Positions 7,998 through 16,987 of a stretch of DNA of 64,000 bases are shown here, piece by piece. Source of the DNA: JACQFK01 sp964604905 (GTDB lineage Bacteria; Planctomycetota; MHYJ01; JACPRB01); assembly GCA_964604905.1 (NCBI GenBank), contig CAZSCC010000566.1, positions 1-64,000 on the forward strand, read 5' to 3'. The notes under the pieces were generated by a model that was not told the DNA's origin, made no database searches, and worked only from the letters and a program-made list of their open reading frames with translations. Position numbers and translations under genes: made by a program. Position 1 is the first letter of the stretch; every line of letters begins with the position of its first letter.

Positions 7998-9731
7998 TCA
8001 ATGGTTGTCCCGCGGCACGGCGGCCCCGCTCCGGCCCACCAGGAAATCGAGGTCGGCGCCGCGGTCGGCCTGGAGCACGTGGTCCACGTAGAGCTTGTAG
8101 TACCCGCGCGCGAGGTGCTTGGGTGGGCCCTTCCACTCCGCGCGTCGCCTCGAGAGCTCCGGGTCGCCCACCTCCAGGTGCAGTCGCCGCTTTTCGACGT
8201 CGAGCTCGATCAGGTCTCCGTTCCGGACGAGGGCGAGCGGCCCGCCGGCGGCCGCTTCGGGAGCGACGTGGAGCACGACCGTGCCGTAGGCCGTTCCGCT
8301 CATCCGCGCGTCCGAGATCCGGACCATGTCCTTGACTCCCCGCCGCAGCAGTTTCGGGGGGAGCGGCATGTTCCCGCACTCGGCCATGCCGGGATAACCC
8401 TTAGGCCCGCAGTTCTTGAGCACCATGACGCAGGTCTCGTCGATGTCGAGGCCCTCGTCGTCGATCCGGCCGTAGAAGTCGTCGATGTCCTCGAAGACGA
8501 CCGCGCGGCCGCGGTGCTTGAGGAGCGCGGGGGTGGCCGCGCACGGCTTGATCACGGCGCCCGAGGGCGCCAGGTTCCCGCGGAGGACGGCGATGCCCGC
8601 CGTCGGCTTGAAGGGCTTCCCCCACGGGTGGATCACCTCGCGGTTCCAGCAGGGCGCCTCGCGGTTGTTCTCCCCGAGGGTCCGGCCGGTCACGGTGAGC
8701 GCGTCCGCGTGGAGCACGCCCGCCTCGACCAGTTCGCGCAGGACCGCGGGCAGCCCCCCGGCGTAGCAGAGGTCCTCCATCAGGTACTTGCCCGAGGGCT
8801 GGAGGTTCACGAGGCACGGGAGGCGGCTCCCGATCCGGTCGAAGTCCTCCAGCTCCAGCGCGACGTCGATCCGCCCGGCGATCGCGAGCAGGTGGATCAC
8901 GGCGTTTGTCGAGCCCCCGATCGCGGCGAGCGTCATGATCGCGTTCTCGAACGCCTCGCGGGTGAGGATCTTGGACATGACGAGGTCCTCGCGGACCATG
9001 TCGACGATTCGCCGGCCCGCCATGCGCGCGAGAAGGTTCCGCCGCGAATCGACCGCGGGGATCGCCGCGTTTCCCGGCAGTCCCATGCCGAGCGCCTCGA
9101 CCATCGACGCCATCGTCGAGGCCGTCCCCATCGTCATACAGTGGCCCTGCGAGCGGTGCATGCACGACTCGGCCTCGCAGAAGTCGGCGAGCGGCATCCG
9201 GCCGGCCCGCACCTCCTCGGACATCTGCCAGATGCCCGTGCCGGAGCCGAGATCCCCGCCCCGCCAGCGGCCTGAGAGCATCGGCCCGCCCGAAAGTCCG
9301 ATCGCGGGAATGTCGCAGCTCGCCGCGCCCATCAGGAGCGAGGGCGTCGTCTTGTCGCAGCCGAACATCAGGACGACGCCGTCCATCGGATTGGCGCGGA
9401 TCGATTCCTCGACGTCCATGCTCGCGAGATTGCGGAAGAGCATCGCCGTAGGGCGGACGATCGACTCGCCGAGCGACATCACGGGGAACTCGAGGGGGAA
9501 CCCGCCTGCCTCGAGCACCCCATGCTTCACGTGCTCGACGAGGAGGCGGAAGTGCGAGTTGCAGGGCGTGAGCTCGGAGAAGGTATTGCAGATGCCGATC
9601 ACGGGGCGGCCGTCGAACTGGTCGTGCGGGACCCCGCGGTTCTTGACCCAGGTGCGGTAGATGAACCCCTCGCGGCCGTCGCGGCCGAACCATTCGGCGG
9701 AGCGGTGCGTGCGCGCTCGATCTTCAGACAT
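7998..9731 (-). CDS. IlvD/Edd-family dehydratase, pentonate (xylonate/arabinonate) type
   Basis: Dehydrates a sugar acid to its 2-keto-3-deoxy form using an Fe-S cluster and Mg. The 577-residue protein carries the three expected cluster cysteines: C57 (ELTPCNSH), C125 (FGCDKTTPS) and C198 (GHCMTMGTAST), at spacings matching sugar-acid dehydratases such as xylonate dehydratase more closely than branched-chain DHAD. An N-terminal RTWVKNRGVPHDQFDGRPV segment is also typical of the sugar-acid branch. Whether the substrate is D-xylonate, L-arabinonate or another aldonate cannot be read from the sequence. It stands alone, but FAH-family (62.0 kb) and 2,5-dioxovalerate dehydrogenase (40.8 kb) genes elsewhere in the window supply the next two steps of a Weimberg-type route. 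Confidence 0.9.
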   Translation of the reverse strand: MSEDRARTHRSAEWFGRDGREGFIYRTWVKNRGVPHDQFDGRPVIGICNTFSELTPCNSHFRLLVEHVKHGVLEAGGFPLEFPVMSLGESIVRPTAMLFRNLASMDVEESIRANPMDGVVLMFGCDKTTPSLLMGAASCDIPAIGLSGGPMLSGRWRGGDLGSGTGIWQMSEEVRAGRMPLADFCEAESCMHRSQGHCMTMGTASTMASMVEALGMGLPGNAAIPAVDSRRNLLARMAGRRIVDMVREDLVMSKILTREAFENAIMTLAAIGGSTNAVIHLLAIAGRIDVALELEDFDRIGSRLPCLVNLQPSGKYLMEDLCYAGGLPAVLRELVEAGVLHADALTVTGRTLGENNREAPCWNREVIHPWGKPFKPTAGIAVLRGNLAPSGAVIKPCAATPALLKHRGRAVVFEDIDDFYGRIDDEGLDIDETCVMVLKNCGPKGYPGMAECGNMPLPPKLLRRGVKDMVRISDARMSGTAYGTVVLHVAPEAAAGGPLALVRNGDLIELDVEKRRLHLEVGDPELSRRRAEWKGPPKHLARGYYKLYVDHVLQADRGADLDFLVGRSGAAVPRDNH

Positions 9732-10056
9732 GGCAGGCTCCGATCAGGGAGTCCACTATAGACGGATTCAGAGGGTCGCGGAAAGAGAATGTTCCCGGCC
9801 CTCCTCCGGAGCTAACACCCTCAAGCAACAGGCGGCGCAGGATACGGTCGAGCCCCGGGGGGCCCCTCCGGATTCCGCGGGGCGGGGGTCGTGGCCGGGC
9901 CGAGATTCCCCTTGAGGGCCCCCTGTCTCCGGGAGCGGGGAGAGCTCCCGATGATTTACAGTTATACAAAGATTATGTCTTTCATGCCCCGAGGGGGCGG
10001 AGAGGGCGGGATCGATAGGATATTAGGTAGAGGCGGGTTGTGGAGGTCAAGGGGCG
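9732..10056. other. Divergent intergenic region with hairpin and AT-rich patch
   Basis: This 325-base region separates the minus-strand dehydratase from the plus-strand zinc-ribbon protein. It holds a perfect 7-bp hairpin CGGGAGC/GCTCCCG (9930-9936 with 9944-9950) followed by an AT-rich patch (about 9951-9983) that contrasts with the GC-rich surroundings and may carry promoter elements for the gene at 10057. On the minus strand a TATAGT-like -10 sits at 9755-9760, 24 bases upstream of the dehydratase start, with only a weak -35. No gene is seen. Confidence 0.4.
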
Positions 10057-12807
10057 ATGGGTAAAGAGATCGTCTACTGCTCGGAGTGCGGGAAGATCAT
10101 CCGCGAGGCCGACTTCGCCGGGGGGAAGGCCGCCACCCATGAGTGGCGCCCCTACTGCGGGGCGTGCCGGCCGGTGGCGACGCCTCCACCCCGCGCTCCC
10201 GTGAAGCCCGCGACCTTCCGGACGTCCGTCCCGCCGACCGCTCCCGCGGAACCGGGGGGCGACCGGCGCAAGAGGATCCTCTTCGGGGGCGGAGCCGCGG
10301 CGGCGGCCGCGATCGTCGTCGCCGTTCTCGTCCTGGCCCTTTCGGGCAGGAAGGACGAAGCGCCCCCGGCCCCGGCGCCCGATCTCGCGGCCCAGGTCTA
10401 CAAGGATTTGGAGGGCTACGCCGCTTCGTCCACGGACGCCGAAGGCATCCTGCGCCGCTGCGGCGAGTCGCGCGCGACGCTCGCGGGCACGGCCCACGAG
10501 CGAGGCCTGCGGCGAATCGAGGAACAGGCCCTCAGGATGAAGGAGGCGAAGGAGCGCGAGGCGAAGCTCAATGCGCTCCTCGAGACGGCGCGCAAGATGC
10601 AGGAAGGCGACCCGAAGTTCCAGCGGCAGGACGGGGTCCGCGCTCTGTATGACAGCGCGCTCGAAGTGGCCGGGCCGCGCGCGGAGGAGATCGGGGAGCT
10701 CAAGGCCAGATACGAGAGGAAGGCGAAGGAGGCGGCAGTCGCCGCGCTCCCGAAGGAACAGGCCCCGGCGCCCGCGCCGGCCGCGGAGATCCCGAACCGG
10801 CCCCCGCAGGTGTCCATTACCCGCCCACTCGAAGGCGCGACGTTCAGCTCGCCGGCCGAGGTCGCGATCGTCGCGGACGCATCCGACCCGGACGGCAAGG
10901 TCGCCCGCGTGGAGTTCTTCCTGGAGGTCGTGAAGCTGGGCGAGGCGAGCTCCGCGCCCTTCTCCATCACGAAGGCCATCGGCCAGGCCGGCAGCTACGT
11001 CCTGACGGCGAAGGCGATCGATGACGCCGGGGCGGAGACGACGTCCGGCCCGGTGACGATCGTCGTGACCCGGGATCTGAAGCGGGGCCCGTTCAAAGGC
11101 GTGGCGGCCTCCGTGCCGGGCACGATCGAGGTCGAGGACTTCGACGAAGGCGGCGAAGGGATCGCCTATCACGTCCTGGGTCCGACCCCGAAGGAGAGCC
11201 CCTATCGGGCCGGCGGCGTGGCCCTGTCGCCCTCGGGCGACGGAGGACTGTGCGTGGTCTCGATGAAGGCGGGCGAGTGGCTGGAATACACGATCGAGGT
11301 CCCGTCCTCCGGGACCTACACGGTCGAGGTCCAGGCGGCCTCGAAAGGGCCCGGCGGGACCTTCCACGTCGAGTTCGGGAAGGCGGACAAGACGGGGCCG
11401 CTGCTGATCCTCGACACGGGCGGTGATCTCTTGTGGAAACCCGTGACAAGGCCCGGGTTCGTCCTCGAGCTCGGCCAACAGGTCATGCGCCTCGTGATGG
11501 ACAAGGACGGCCCGTCGAAGGCGGTGGGCTCTTTCAACAGCATCAAGATCGAGAAGGATGCGTCCTCCCCGGAAACCGCCAAGCCCGCGCTTGCGCCGCC
11601 CAAACCCGTCGCCAAGAAGCCGGCCAAGCCCGATCCGTTCCTCCTCAAGGTGGACGAGGCGATCAAGAAGGGGACGGAGTACCTCAAGGCCCAGCCGAAC
11701 ATCCACCCGCAGTACAAAGAGCTGGTGATGCTCACGTTCCTCCACGCGGGGGTGCCGGAGAAGGACTCCCGGTTCCAGGACCTGCTCAAGCAGTCGCTGG
11801 CCTTCACCAACGACGGCTACAGCGCCCGGACCTACAACATCTCGCTTCTCGCGATGGCCCTCGAGGAAATGGACCGCGTGACCTACCAGCACGACCTCTA
11901 CAAGTGCGCGCAGTTCCTGGTCGACAACGAGGCCGCGAACGGCCAGTGGGGCTACGGGTCGCACACGACCTACCTGGACAAGGTCCCCACGACGTCCGCC
12001 AAGAACGTCGCCACGCCCTCGAAGAGCAAGGCGTCGTCGTCGAAGACCCCGCAGGATCCGTACGCACTCTGGACTCCGCGCGTGAAGCCGCCCCTCCGGT
12101 TCAACGTCAAGGTGAAGCCGCAGCGGACCGGGCCCGACCACGGCGACAACTCGAACTCGCAGTACGCCGCCCTCGGCCTGCGCGCGTGTCATGACGGCGG
12201 CATCGTCTTTCCGAGGGAGCTCGTCGAGCGGGCGCGCAAGTGGTGGGTGGATGGCCAGCAGCCGGACGACGCGAAGAAAAACAAGCCCGACGTGCCCACG
12301 GGGGCCGCGATCGGAGAGCCCCGGGGCTGGGGCTATCTCTCGGACGGGAAGGTGCCGTCGGCGGGCTATTACCACCCTACGGGCTCGATGACCGCCGGCG
12401 CCATCGGCGGCGTGTGCATCTACGACTACATGCTGGGCTTCAACTGGAAGGGCGATCCCTCGGTCCGCGACGGCATGGCGTGGCTCTCGGAGCACTTCGC
12501 GGTGACGGGGAACCCGCTGGAGGAGAAGGGGAAGGCGGGGCCGGACTGGCACTACTACTACCTCTACGCGATCGAGCGCGTCGGCATGCTCTACGGCACG
12601 GCCCAGATCGGGCGCCACGACTGGTACGGCGAAGGCGCCAAGCACCTGCTCGAGAAGCAGCTCGCCGACGGATCCTGGAACGGGAGCAAGTACCACGGCA
12701 GCCCGGCCCCCGTCCTCGACACCTGCTACGCGATCCTCTTCCTCCGGCGCGTGACACGGCCGCTCGAGGACGTGGCGTCCGTCGACCCCTTCAAGAGCAA
12801 GAGGTAG
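10057..12807 (+). CDS. Membrane-anchored zinc-ribbon / Ig-like / CBM6-like / alpha-alpha-toroid protein
   Basis: A 916-residue multidomain protein. In order: an N-terminal zinc ribbon (C8, C11, C34, C37; YCSEC and YCGAC), a basic stretch, one membrane segment (about 74-96), a charged coiled-coil region (about 110-230), a Pro/Ala linker, a bacterial Ig-like domain (about 248-338, with DPDGKVARVEFF), a CBM6-type carbohydrate-binding domain (about 350-498; GTIEVEDFDEGGEG and AGEWLEYTIEV), a Lys/Pro linker, and a C-terminal domain (about 528-905) with repeats such as GQWGYG, GWGYLSDG, DGSWNG resembling the squalene-hopene/prenyltransferase alpha-alpha toroid. The ribbon would face the cytoplasm and the rest the periplasm. 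No Asp-rich catalytic motif of terpene cyclases is evident, so the toroid probably has a structural or binding role. The candidate selenoprotein gene follows after 31 bases and is probably co-transcribed. Confidence 0.85.
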   Translation: MGKEIVYCSECGKIIREADFAGGKAATHEWRPYCGACRPVATPPPRAPVKPATFRTSVPPTAPAEPGGDRRKRILFGGGAAAAAAIVVAVLVLALSGRKDEAPPAPAPDLAAQVYKDLEGYAASSTDAEGILRRCGESRATLAGTAHERGLRRIEEQALRMKEAKEREAKLNALLETARKMQEGDPKFQRQDGVRALYDSALEVAGPRAEEIGELKARYERKAKEAAVAALPKEQAPAPAPAAEIPNRPPQVSITRPLEGATFSSPAEVAIVADASDPDGKVARVEFFLEVVKLGEASSAPFSITKAIGQAGSYVLTAKAIDDAGAETTSGPVTIVVTRDLKRGPFKGVAASVPGTIEVEDFDEGGEGIAYHVLGPTPKESPYRAGGVALSPSGDGGLCVVSMKAGEWLEYTIEVPSSGTYTVEVQAASKGPGGTFHVEFGKADKTGPLLILDTGGDLLWKPVTRPGFVLELGQQVMRLVMDKDGPSKAVGSFNSIKIEKDASSPETAKPALAPPKPVAKKPAKPDPFLLKVDEAIKKGTEYLKAQPNIHPQYKELVMLTFLHAGVPEKDSRFQDLLKQSLAFTNDGYSARTYNISLLAMALEEMDRVTYQHDLYKCAQFLVDNEAANGQWGYGSHTTYLDKVPTTSAKNVATPSKSKASSSKTPQDPYALWTPRVKPPLRFNVKVKPQRTGPDHGDNSNSQYAALGLRACHDGGIVFPRELVERARKWWVDGQQPDDAKKNKPDVPTGAAIGEPRGWGYLSDGKVPSAGYYHPTGSMTAGAIGGVCIYDYMLGFNWKGDPSVRDGMAWLSEHFAVTGNPLEEKGKAGPDWHYYYLYAIERVGMLYGTAQIGRHDWYGEGAKHLLEKQLADGSWNGSKYHGSPAPVLDTCYAILFLRRVTRPLEDVASVDPFKSKR

Positions 12808-12838
12808 CGACTGAAATGGATCGGCGAGGAGGGTCAAG

Positions 12839-14146
12839 ATGAAGGGTTTCACCGTTCTGATCCTTTCCGGGGCGGCCGTCCTGGGGAGCCCCTTGGCGCT
12901 TGGCGCGGACGAGCCCCGGCCGATCCCGCCGGACCGGTTCGACACGCTGCACCAGATGATCAAGCCGCAGCCGGGCGAGCAACGCTTCTGGAAGATTCCG
13001 TGGAAGCTCAGCATCACGGAAGCCCGGGAGGAGGCGGCGAAGGAGGGGAAGCCGATCTTCGTCTGGGCGGGCGCGGGCGGCGCCCCGATCGGGGTCTGCT
13101 GAGCGGCGGCCTCCGCCGGCCGTGCGCCGGCCATCTGGACCGAAGAGGTCGTCCAGCTGCTCAAGGATAAGTTCGTCTGCGTGGCCCTCGACGCCCGTAA
13201 GGAGCGCGGCGAGTACAAGGATGCCGACGGCGATTTCGTCCGCGCCACCGCGTGTGTCACGGTCACGGCCTCCGGTTCGGTGTGCGTGGTGACCGCGGGC
13301 GCCAGGGCGCTCGGGCCGTACAGCGGTCCCGGACAGGGCATGGACAAGTGGCTGCAGGCCAAGCTCAAGGCCTGGAACGAGCTTCCGGAGTCCGAGCGCG
13401 CCCCCGGCGCCGTGACCGTGCCCAAGCCGGAGTCCGTCGATCCGAAGCGCGCCGCCCTGGCGCTGCCGCCGGGAGCGCTGGTCGTGCGGGTCTTCAACCG
13501 GCACCTCGGCTGGGACAAGGACGGGTCGCTGCGCTTCGTCGTTGCGGAAGACTACCTGCCCGGCGCGAGCAAGACGGAGGTCGAGCGTTTCGCCATGGCC
13601 CAGAACGATTTCATGTGGATCCCCGAAAGGGAATGGCAGGGACTGCTGCCTTCGGAGCCGAAGAAAGGCGAAAGCCGGCCCGTCCCCGTGTCCTTCGCCC
13701 TGCGGCTCTTCAGGTCCCATCTCGACCCGGCGCGGGGCTTCACCGAGGGGGCGAACTTCTCCGATTCCTCTTCCGACGCCGGCCGGCTGGCCCTGACGGT
13801 CCGCGACGTCACGGCGGACAAGCTGCAGCTGATGCTGGAGGGGAAGGCCGACCTCAAGCAACCCGGAAGGGACGAGCCGTCGACCTACCAGCCGGCCATC
13901 CTGGGCTGCCTGGAGTACGATCGAAACAAGAAGGCCTTCACCCGTTTCGACCTGCTGGCGCTGGGGAGCGCCTCCGGACTGCCGCGCGACGCCAACGGAC
14001 GGATCGCGTTCCGCCAGGGGGCGTACCCGGTCGGCATCGCCTTCGAGTTGGTCGCCACCCCCACGTCGGCCGAACGGCTCCATCCGCGGGGCGCCCGCGA
14101 CAACCCGGCCGCCTACTTGGAACCGAAGGAAAAGGGAAAGCCATGA
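12839..14146 (+). CDS. Candidate exported selenoprotein, thioredoxin-like fold, Cys-Sec motif (TGA at 13100-13102)
   Basis: One continuous frame runs from ATG 12839 to the stop at 14144-14146 except for a single TGA at 13100-13102. Read through, it gives 435 residues with Sec at 88. The start has an AGGAGGGT-type ribosome binding site a few bases upstream and a signal peptide (residues 1-22). Before the TGA the protein reads EEAAKEGKPIFVWAGAG then GAPIGVC, and after it APAIWTEEVVQLLKDKFVCVALD; this is the beta-alpha-beta layout of a thioredoxin fold with the redox position filled by C87-Sec88. Coding character continues on both sides with no frame change. A 6-bp GC hairpin follows the TGA. 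The C-terminal two-thirds is a separate unrecognised domain. TGA is an ordinary stop elsewhere in the window, so code reassignment is excluded. Alternatives are a nonsense mutation or sequence error. Confidence 0.7.
13115..13131 (+). promoter_or_regulatory. Candidate bacterial SECIS hairpin of the 12.8-kb selenoprotein
   Basis: GCCGGC (13115-13120) pairs with GCCGGC (13126-13131) around the 5-base loop CGTGC. The loop starts 19 bases after the TGA and has G at its second position, within the spacing and loop rules generally used for bacterial SECIS elements. A competing hairpin exists just upstream (13105-13109 with 13113-13117), and GC-rich hairpins arise by chance, so the call is supportive only. 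Confidence 0.45.
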
Positions 14147-14294
14147 TGAGGGGGCCGGAGGCGGTTTCGTCGTACGCTTCGTACTGAAGCCCGTCGAGCG
14201 TCTCTGGACCTGAAGAGGGACCCGACTGCCCCTTCCGACTCGCGCCGTTTCCGAGGCGCTGGACTTTTCGTCCGCGGAGAAGTCTACTTGGGGC

Positions 14295-15650
14295 ATGCGG
14301 GCCGGCACGATCCTTCTGATGGGCCTGGCGGCCCTCGGCTGCCAGAAGCCCGCCCCCGATTCCCCCGAATCGAAGGCGCCGGACCCGGAGGTGACCGACG
14401 GCGCGGAGGCCTTCTGGCCCCACTGGCGCGGGCCGACGGGAAACGGCGTGGCGCCGAAGGCCGATCCGCCGGTCAACTGGGGCGAGGACAAGAACGTCCG
14501 GTGGAAGCTCGCGCTGCCGGGGCTGGGGCACTCGACGCCGATCGTGTGGCGCGACCGGGTCTTCGTAACGGCGGCCCTCTCCACGGGCGATCCCCTCCCG
14601 CCCCCCGCCGGGCACCGCGACGGCGAGCACGACAACCTCGAGTCCGTGCAGCGCCAGAAGTTCATGGTCATCGCGATCAACCGCGGAGACGGGACGATCG
14701 CCTGGCAGCGCACGGTGCACGAGGGCGTCCCGCACGAGACCCGCCATCAGACCGGGAGCTTCGCCTCGCATTCCCCGGTGACCGACGGCGAGCGGGTGTA
14801 CGCCTCCTTCGGCTCGAGCGGCCTCTACTGCCTGGATTGGGACGGCCGTCCGCTGTGGCAGAAGGACTTCGGCCGGATGCACTCGCTGCACGCGCACGGC
14901 GAGGGCAGCTCTCCCGCGCTGCACGGCGAGACGCTGATCGTCAACTGGGATCACGAGGGCGCGTCGTTCCTGGTCGCGCTGGACAAGCGGACCGGCCGGG
15001 AGCGGTGGAAGACGGCGAGGGAGGAGATCACCTCCTGGTCGACTCCGCTCGTCGTGGACCATCACGGCCGGCCGCAGGTGATCGTGAGCGCGACGAAGCG
15101 GATCCGCGGATACGACCTCAGCACCGGCCGGGTCCTCTGGGAATGCGGCGGCCTGTCGCAGAACGTCGTCGCCTCGCCGGTGGCGGGCGACGGGATCGTG
15201 ATCGCGGGCAGCAGCTACGAGAAGCGGGCGATGCTGGCGATCCGGCTCGAGGGCGCTCAGGGCGATCTCACGGGCACGGACCGCGTGATCTGGACCCGGG
15301 ACCGGAACACCCCGTACGTCCCGTCGCCGTTGCTCTACGAGGGCAAGCTCTACTTCTTCAGCCACTACCAGGGGATCCTGTTCTGCCTGGACGCGAAGAC
15401 CGGGGTTCCGCATTTCGGTCCCGCCCGTCTGCCCGAGGTCACCGATTTCTACGCCTCGCCCCTGGGCGCCGCCGGTCGGGTCTACGTGATCTCCCGGGAA
15501 GGCGTGACCCTGGTCCTCAAGCACGGCCCCGCGCTGGAGATCCTCGCCACGAACCGCCTCGACGACCGCTTCAGCGCGTCGCCGGTCGCGGTCGGAGGCC
15601 AGCTCTTTCTCCGCGGCGAGCGCCGCCTCTACTGCATTTCGCGCGAGTAG
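14295..15650 (+). CDS. PQQ-like beta-propeller lipoprotein
   Basis: A 451-residue lipoprotein: signal with lipobox LMGLAALGC (Cys at residue 16), a short Pro-rich linker, then WRGPTGNGVAP, the start typical of PQQ-like beta-propeller proteins common in planctomycetes. Repeated blade phrases include VNWGEDKNVRWKLALPG, LYCLDWDGRPLWQKDF, LVALDKRTGRERWKT, VSATKRIRGYDLSTGRVLWEC and LFCLDAKTGV. Such proteins resemble BamB in fold; the real role of the planctomycete group is unknown and no cofactor-binding motif of quinoprotein dehydrogenases is complete. It is 148 bases downstream of the selenoprotein gene and may be transcribed separately. Confidence 0.85.
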   Translation: MRAGTILLMGLAALGCQKPAPDSPESKAPDPEVTDGAEAFWPHWRGPTGNGVAPKADPPVNWGEDKNVRWKLALPGLGHSTPIVWRDRVFVTAALSTGDPLPPPAGHRDGEHDNLESVQRQKFMVIAINRGDGTIAWQRTVHEGVPHETRHQTGSFASHSPVTDGERVYASFGSSGLYCLDWDGRPLWQKDFGRMHSLHAHGEGSSPALHGETLIVNWDHEGASFLVALDKRTGRERWKTAREEITSWSTPLVVDHHGRPQVIVSATKRIRGYDLSTGRVLWECGGLSQNVVASPVAGDGIVIAGSSYEKRAMLAIRLEGAQGDLTGTDRVIWTRDRNTPYVPSPLLYEGKLYFFSHYQGILFCLDAKTGVPHFGPARLPEVTDFYASPLGAAGRVYVISREGVTLVLKHGPALEILATNRLDDRFSASPVAVGGQLFLRGERRLYCISRE

Positions 15651-15698
15651 GACGCCACAAGGTCGGGAGGCGTCCGTCAATCCAGCAGGGGGATTCTC

Positions 15699-16928
15699 AT
15701 GGACATCGCTCGAACGGCCGTCTGGCTCCTGGCTCTTTCCGCGTCCGTTCAAGGGCAGGCGGACGAGGGCCGGGATGGGCCGCTGAAGGGGCTGCCGAGC
15801 GCCGCGGGTCCCCATGCGACCGCGATCCGCGACCTGGCCGACAACCGCTGGGTCGATCTCGGGGCGCCGGCGCCCGACCCGAAGTGGGGCCGCGCGCCCG
15901 GCCGGAGTTGGTGCTGCACGATGCCCTTCGCCCCCGGGGCGCGCGGCGCCTTTCTCTACGGAGAGGGGCAGCACGGGTACGTCAAGCCCGGCGGCCGGTA
16001 CATGGACGACTGCTGGTTCTACGACCTCAACGCCCACCGGTGGATCTGCGTCTATCCGGGGACGGACGTGAAAAACCCGGGGCTCAAGCCCGACGCCGAC
16101 GGTTTTCCCGTCGACGCGGACGGCCGGCGGACGCCGGTCTCGCTCTGCGTCCACGCGTACGATCTCCTGACCTACGACAGCGACCTCCACAAGCTCATGA
16201 TCATGGGGACGCACGAATACCATTTCGCGCCCAAGGCGATCAAGGAGCTTCTTCTCCCGACCGGCAAGGTCCCTCCGAGCAGTCCGTGGTCCTATGACCT
16301 CGGGAAGGGGAAATGGGAGGTGCGCGCGGTCGACGGTCCGTCGCCCGAGAAAGCGGAGGGGACCCTGCTCTACATCCCGGGAATGAAGAAGGCCTTCTAC
16401 CGGTCGGGCAAGAGCGAGTTCGTGTGGTTCTACGATCCCGCGACGAACGCCTGGACGCGGGTGACGCCGAAGGGGCCGCGGCCGCCGTTCGGGATCGACC
16501 CGACCTCCTGCCTCGACCCCAAGCGCGGGCGGATCTACATCGGCGGGGGAAGCTACCCGTCCGTCGAGGAGGGGAAGAACGCCCTCTGGATCTACGACCT
16601 CAAGAACGACGCGTGGATCGACCCGCAGCCGAAGGGCACGCCGCTCAGCCATTTCGCGACGACCTACGCCGTGATGCGGTACGACCCGGTGGCGGACGTC
16701 GTGCTCGTGTCCGCGCACGCGGAGAAGAAGCGGGGGATCCACGTCTACGACCCCTCGGCCAACGCGTGGAAGGAGGAGACCCTCCCGTTCCCGGAGGGTT
16801 TCCCGAAGAAGAGCGTCAACGGCTTCTACGATCCCGAGTGGAACGTGCACGTCTTCCACGTCGCGGGGGACAGCCGGGACGACGGCCGGGTCTGGGCGTA
16901 CCGATACCGCCGCGCGGGGCCGCGCTAG
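15699..16928 (+). CDS. Exported Kelch-like beta-propeller protein
   Basis: A 409-residue protein with a signal peptide (MDIARTAVWLLALSASVQGQ) and repeated Kelch-type blades, for example DDCWFYDLNAHRWICVYPG, SEFVWFYDPATNAWTRV, NALWIYDLKNDAWIDPQ and RGIHVYDPSANAWKEE; the spacing of about 50-60 residues and the aromatic-D-x-x-x-x-x-W core are those of Kelch repeats. No enzyme motif is visible. A gene at 24555 encodes a related propeller (same SPWSYD/VWLYD style). It follows the PQQ-like gene after 48 bases on the same strand. Likely a secreted binding protein; the partner is unknown. Confidence 0.8.
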   Translation: MDIARTAVWLLALSASVQGQADEGRDGPLKGLPSAAGPHATAIRDLADNRWVDLGAPAPDPKWGRAPGRSWCCTMPFAPGARGAFLYGEGQHGYVKPGGRYMDDCWFYDLNAHRWICVYPGTDVKNPGLKPDADGFPVDADGRRTPVSLCVHAYDLLTYDSDLHKLMIMGTHEYHFAPKAIKELLLPTGKVPPSSPWSYDLGKGKWEVRAVDGPSPEKAEGTLLYIPGMKKAFYRSGKSEFVWFYDPATNAWTRVTPKGPRPPFGIDPTSCLDPKRGRIYIGGGSYPSVEEGKNALWIYDLKNDAWIDPQPKGTPLSHFATTYAVMRYDPVADVVLVSAHAEKKRGIHVYDPSANAWKEETLPFPEGFPKKSVNGFYDPEWNVHVFHVAGDSRDDGRVWAYRYRRAGPR

Positions 16929-16987
16929 GAGGCGAAGCCCGGCTTTCAATGGAACTTCCGGGGCCTCGCCTCCATACTTACTTAGTG

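Noticed and set aside
9930..9950. Hairpin CGGGAGC/GCTCCCG as a Rho-independent terminator
   Set aside because: No T-rich tract follows, and it lies between divergent gene starts where no terminator is needed.
9982..13518. 1178-codon open frame on the minus strand
   Set aside because: It is antisense to the zinc-ribbon/CBM6 gene and the selenoprotein gene, is dominated by Arg/Gly/Leu/Val repeats typical of GC-rich shadow frames, and has no domain. Many similar long frames (for example 4941-6743 minus, 3478-5019 plus, 13938-16949 minus, 40662-43523 minus) were rejected for the same reason.
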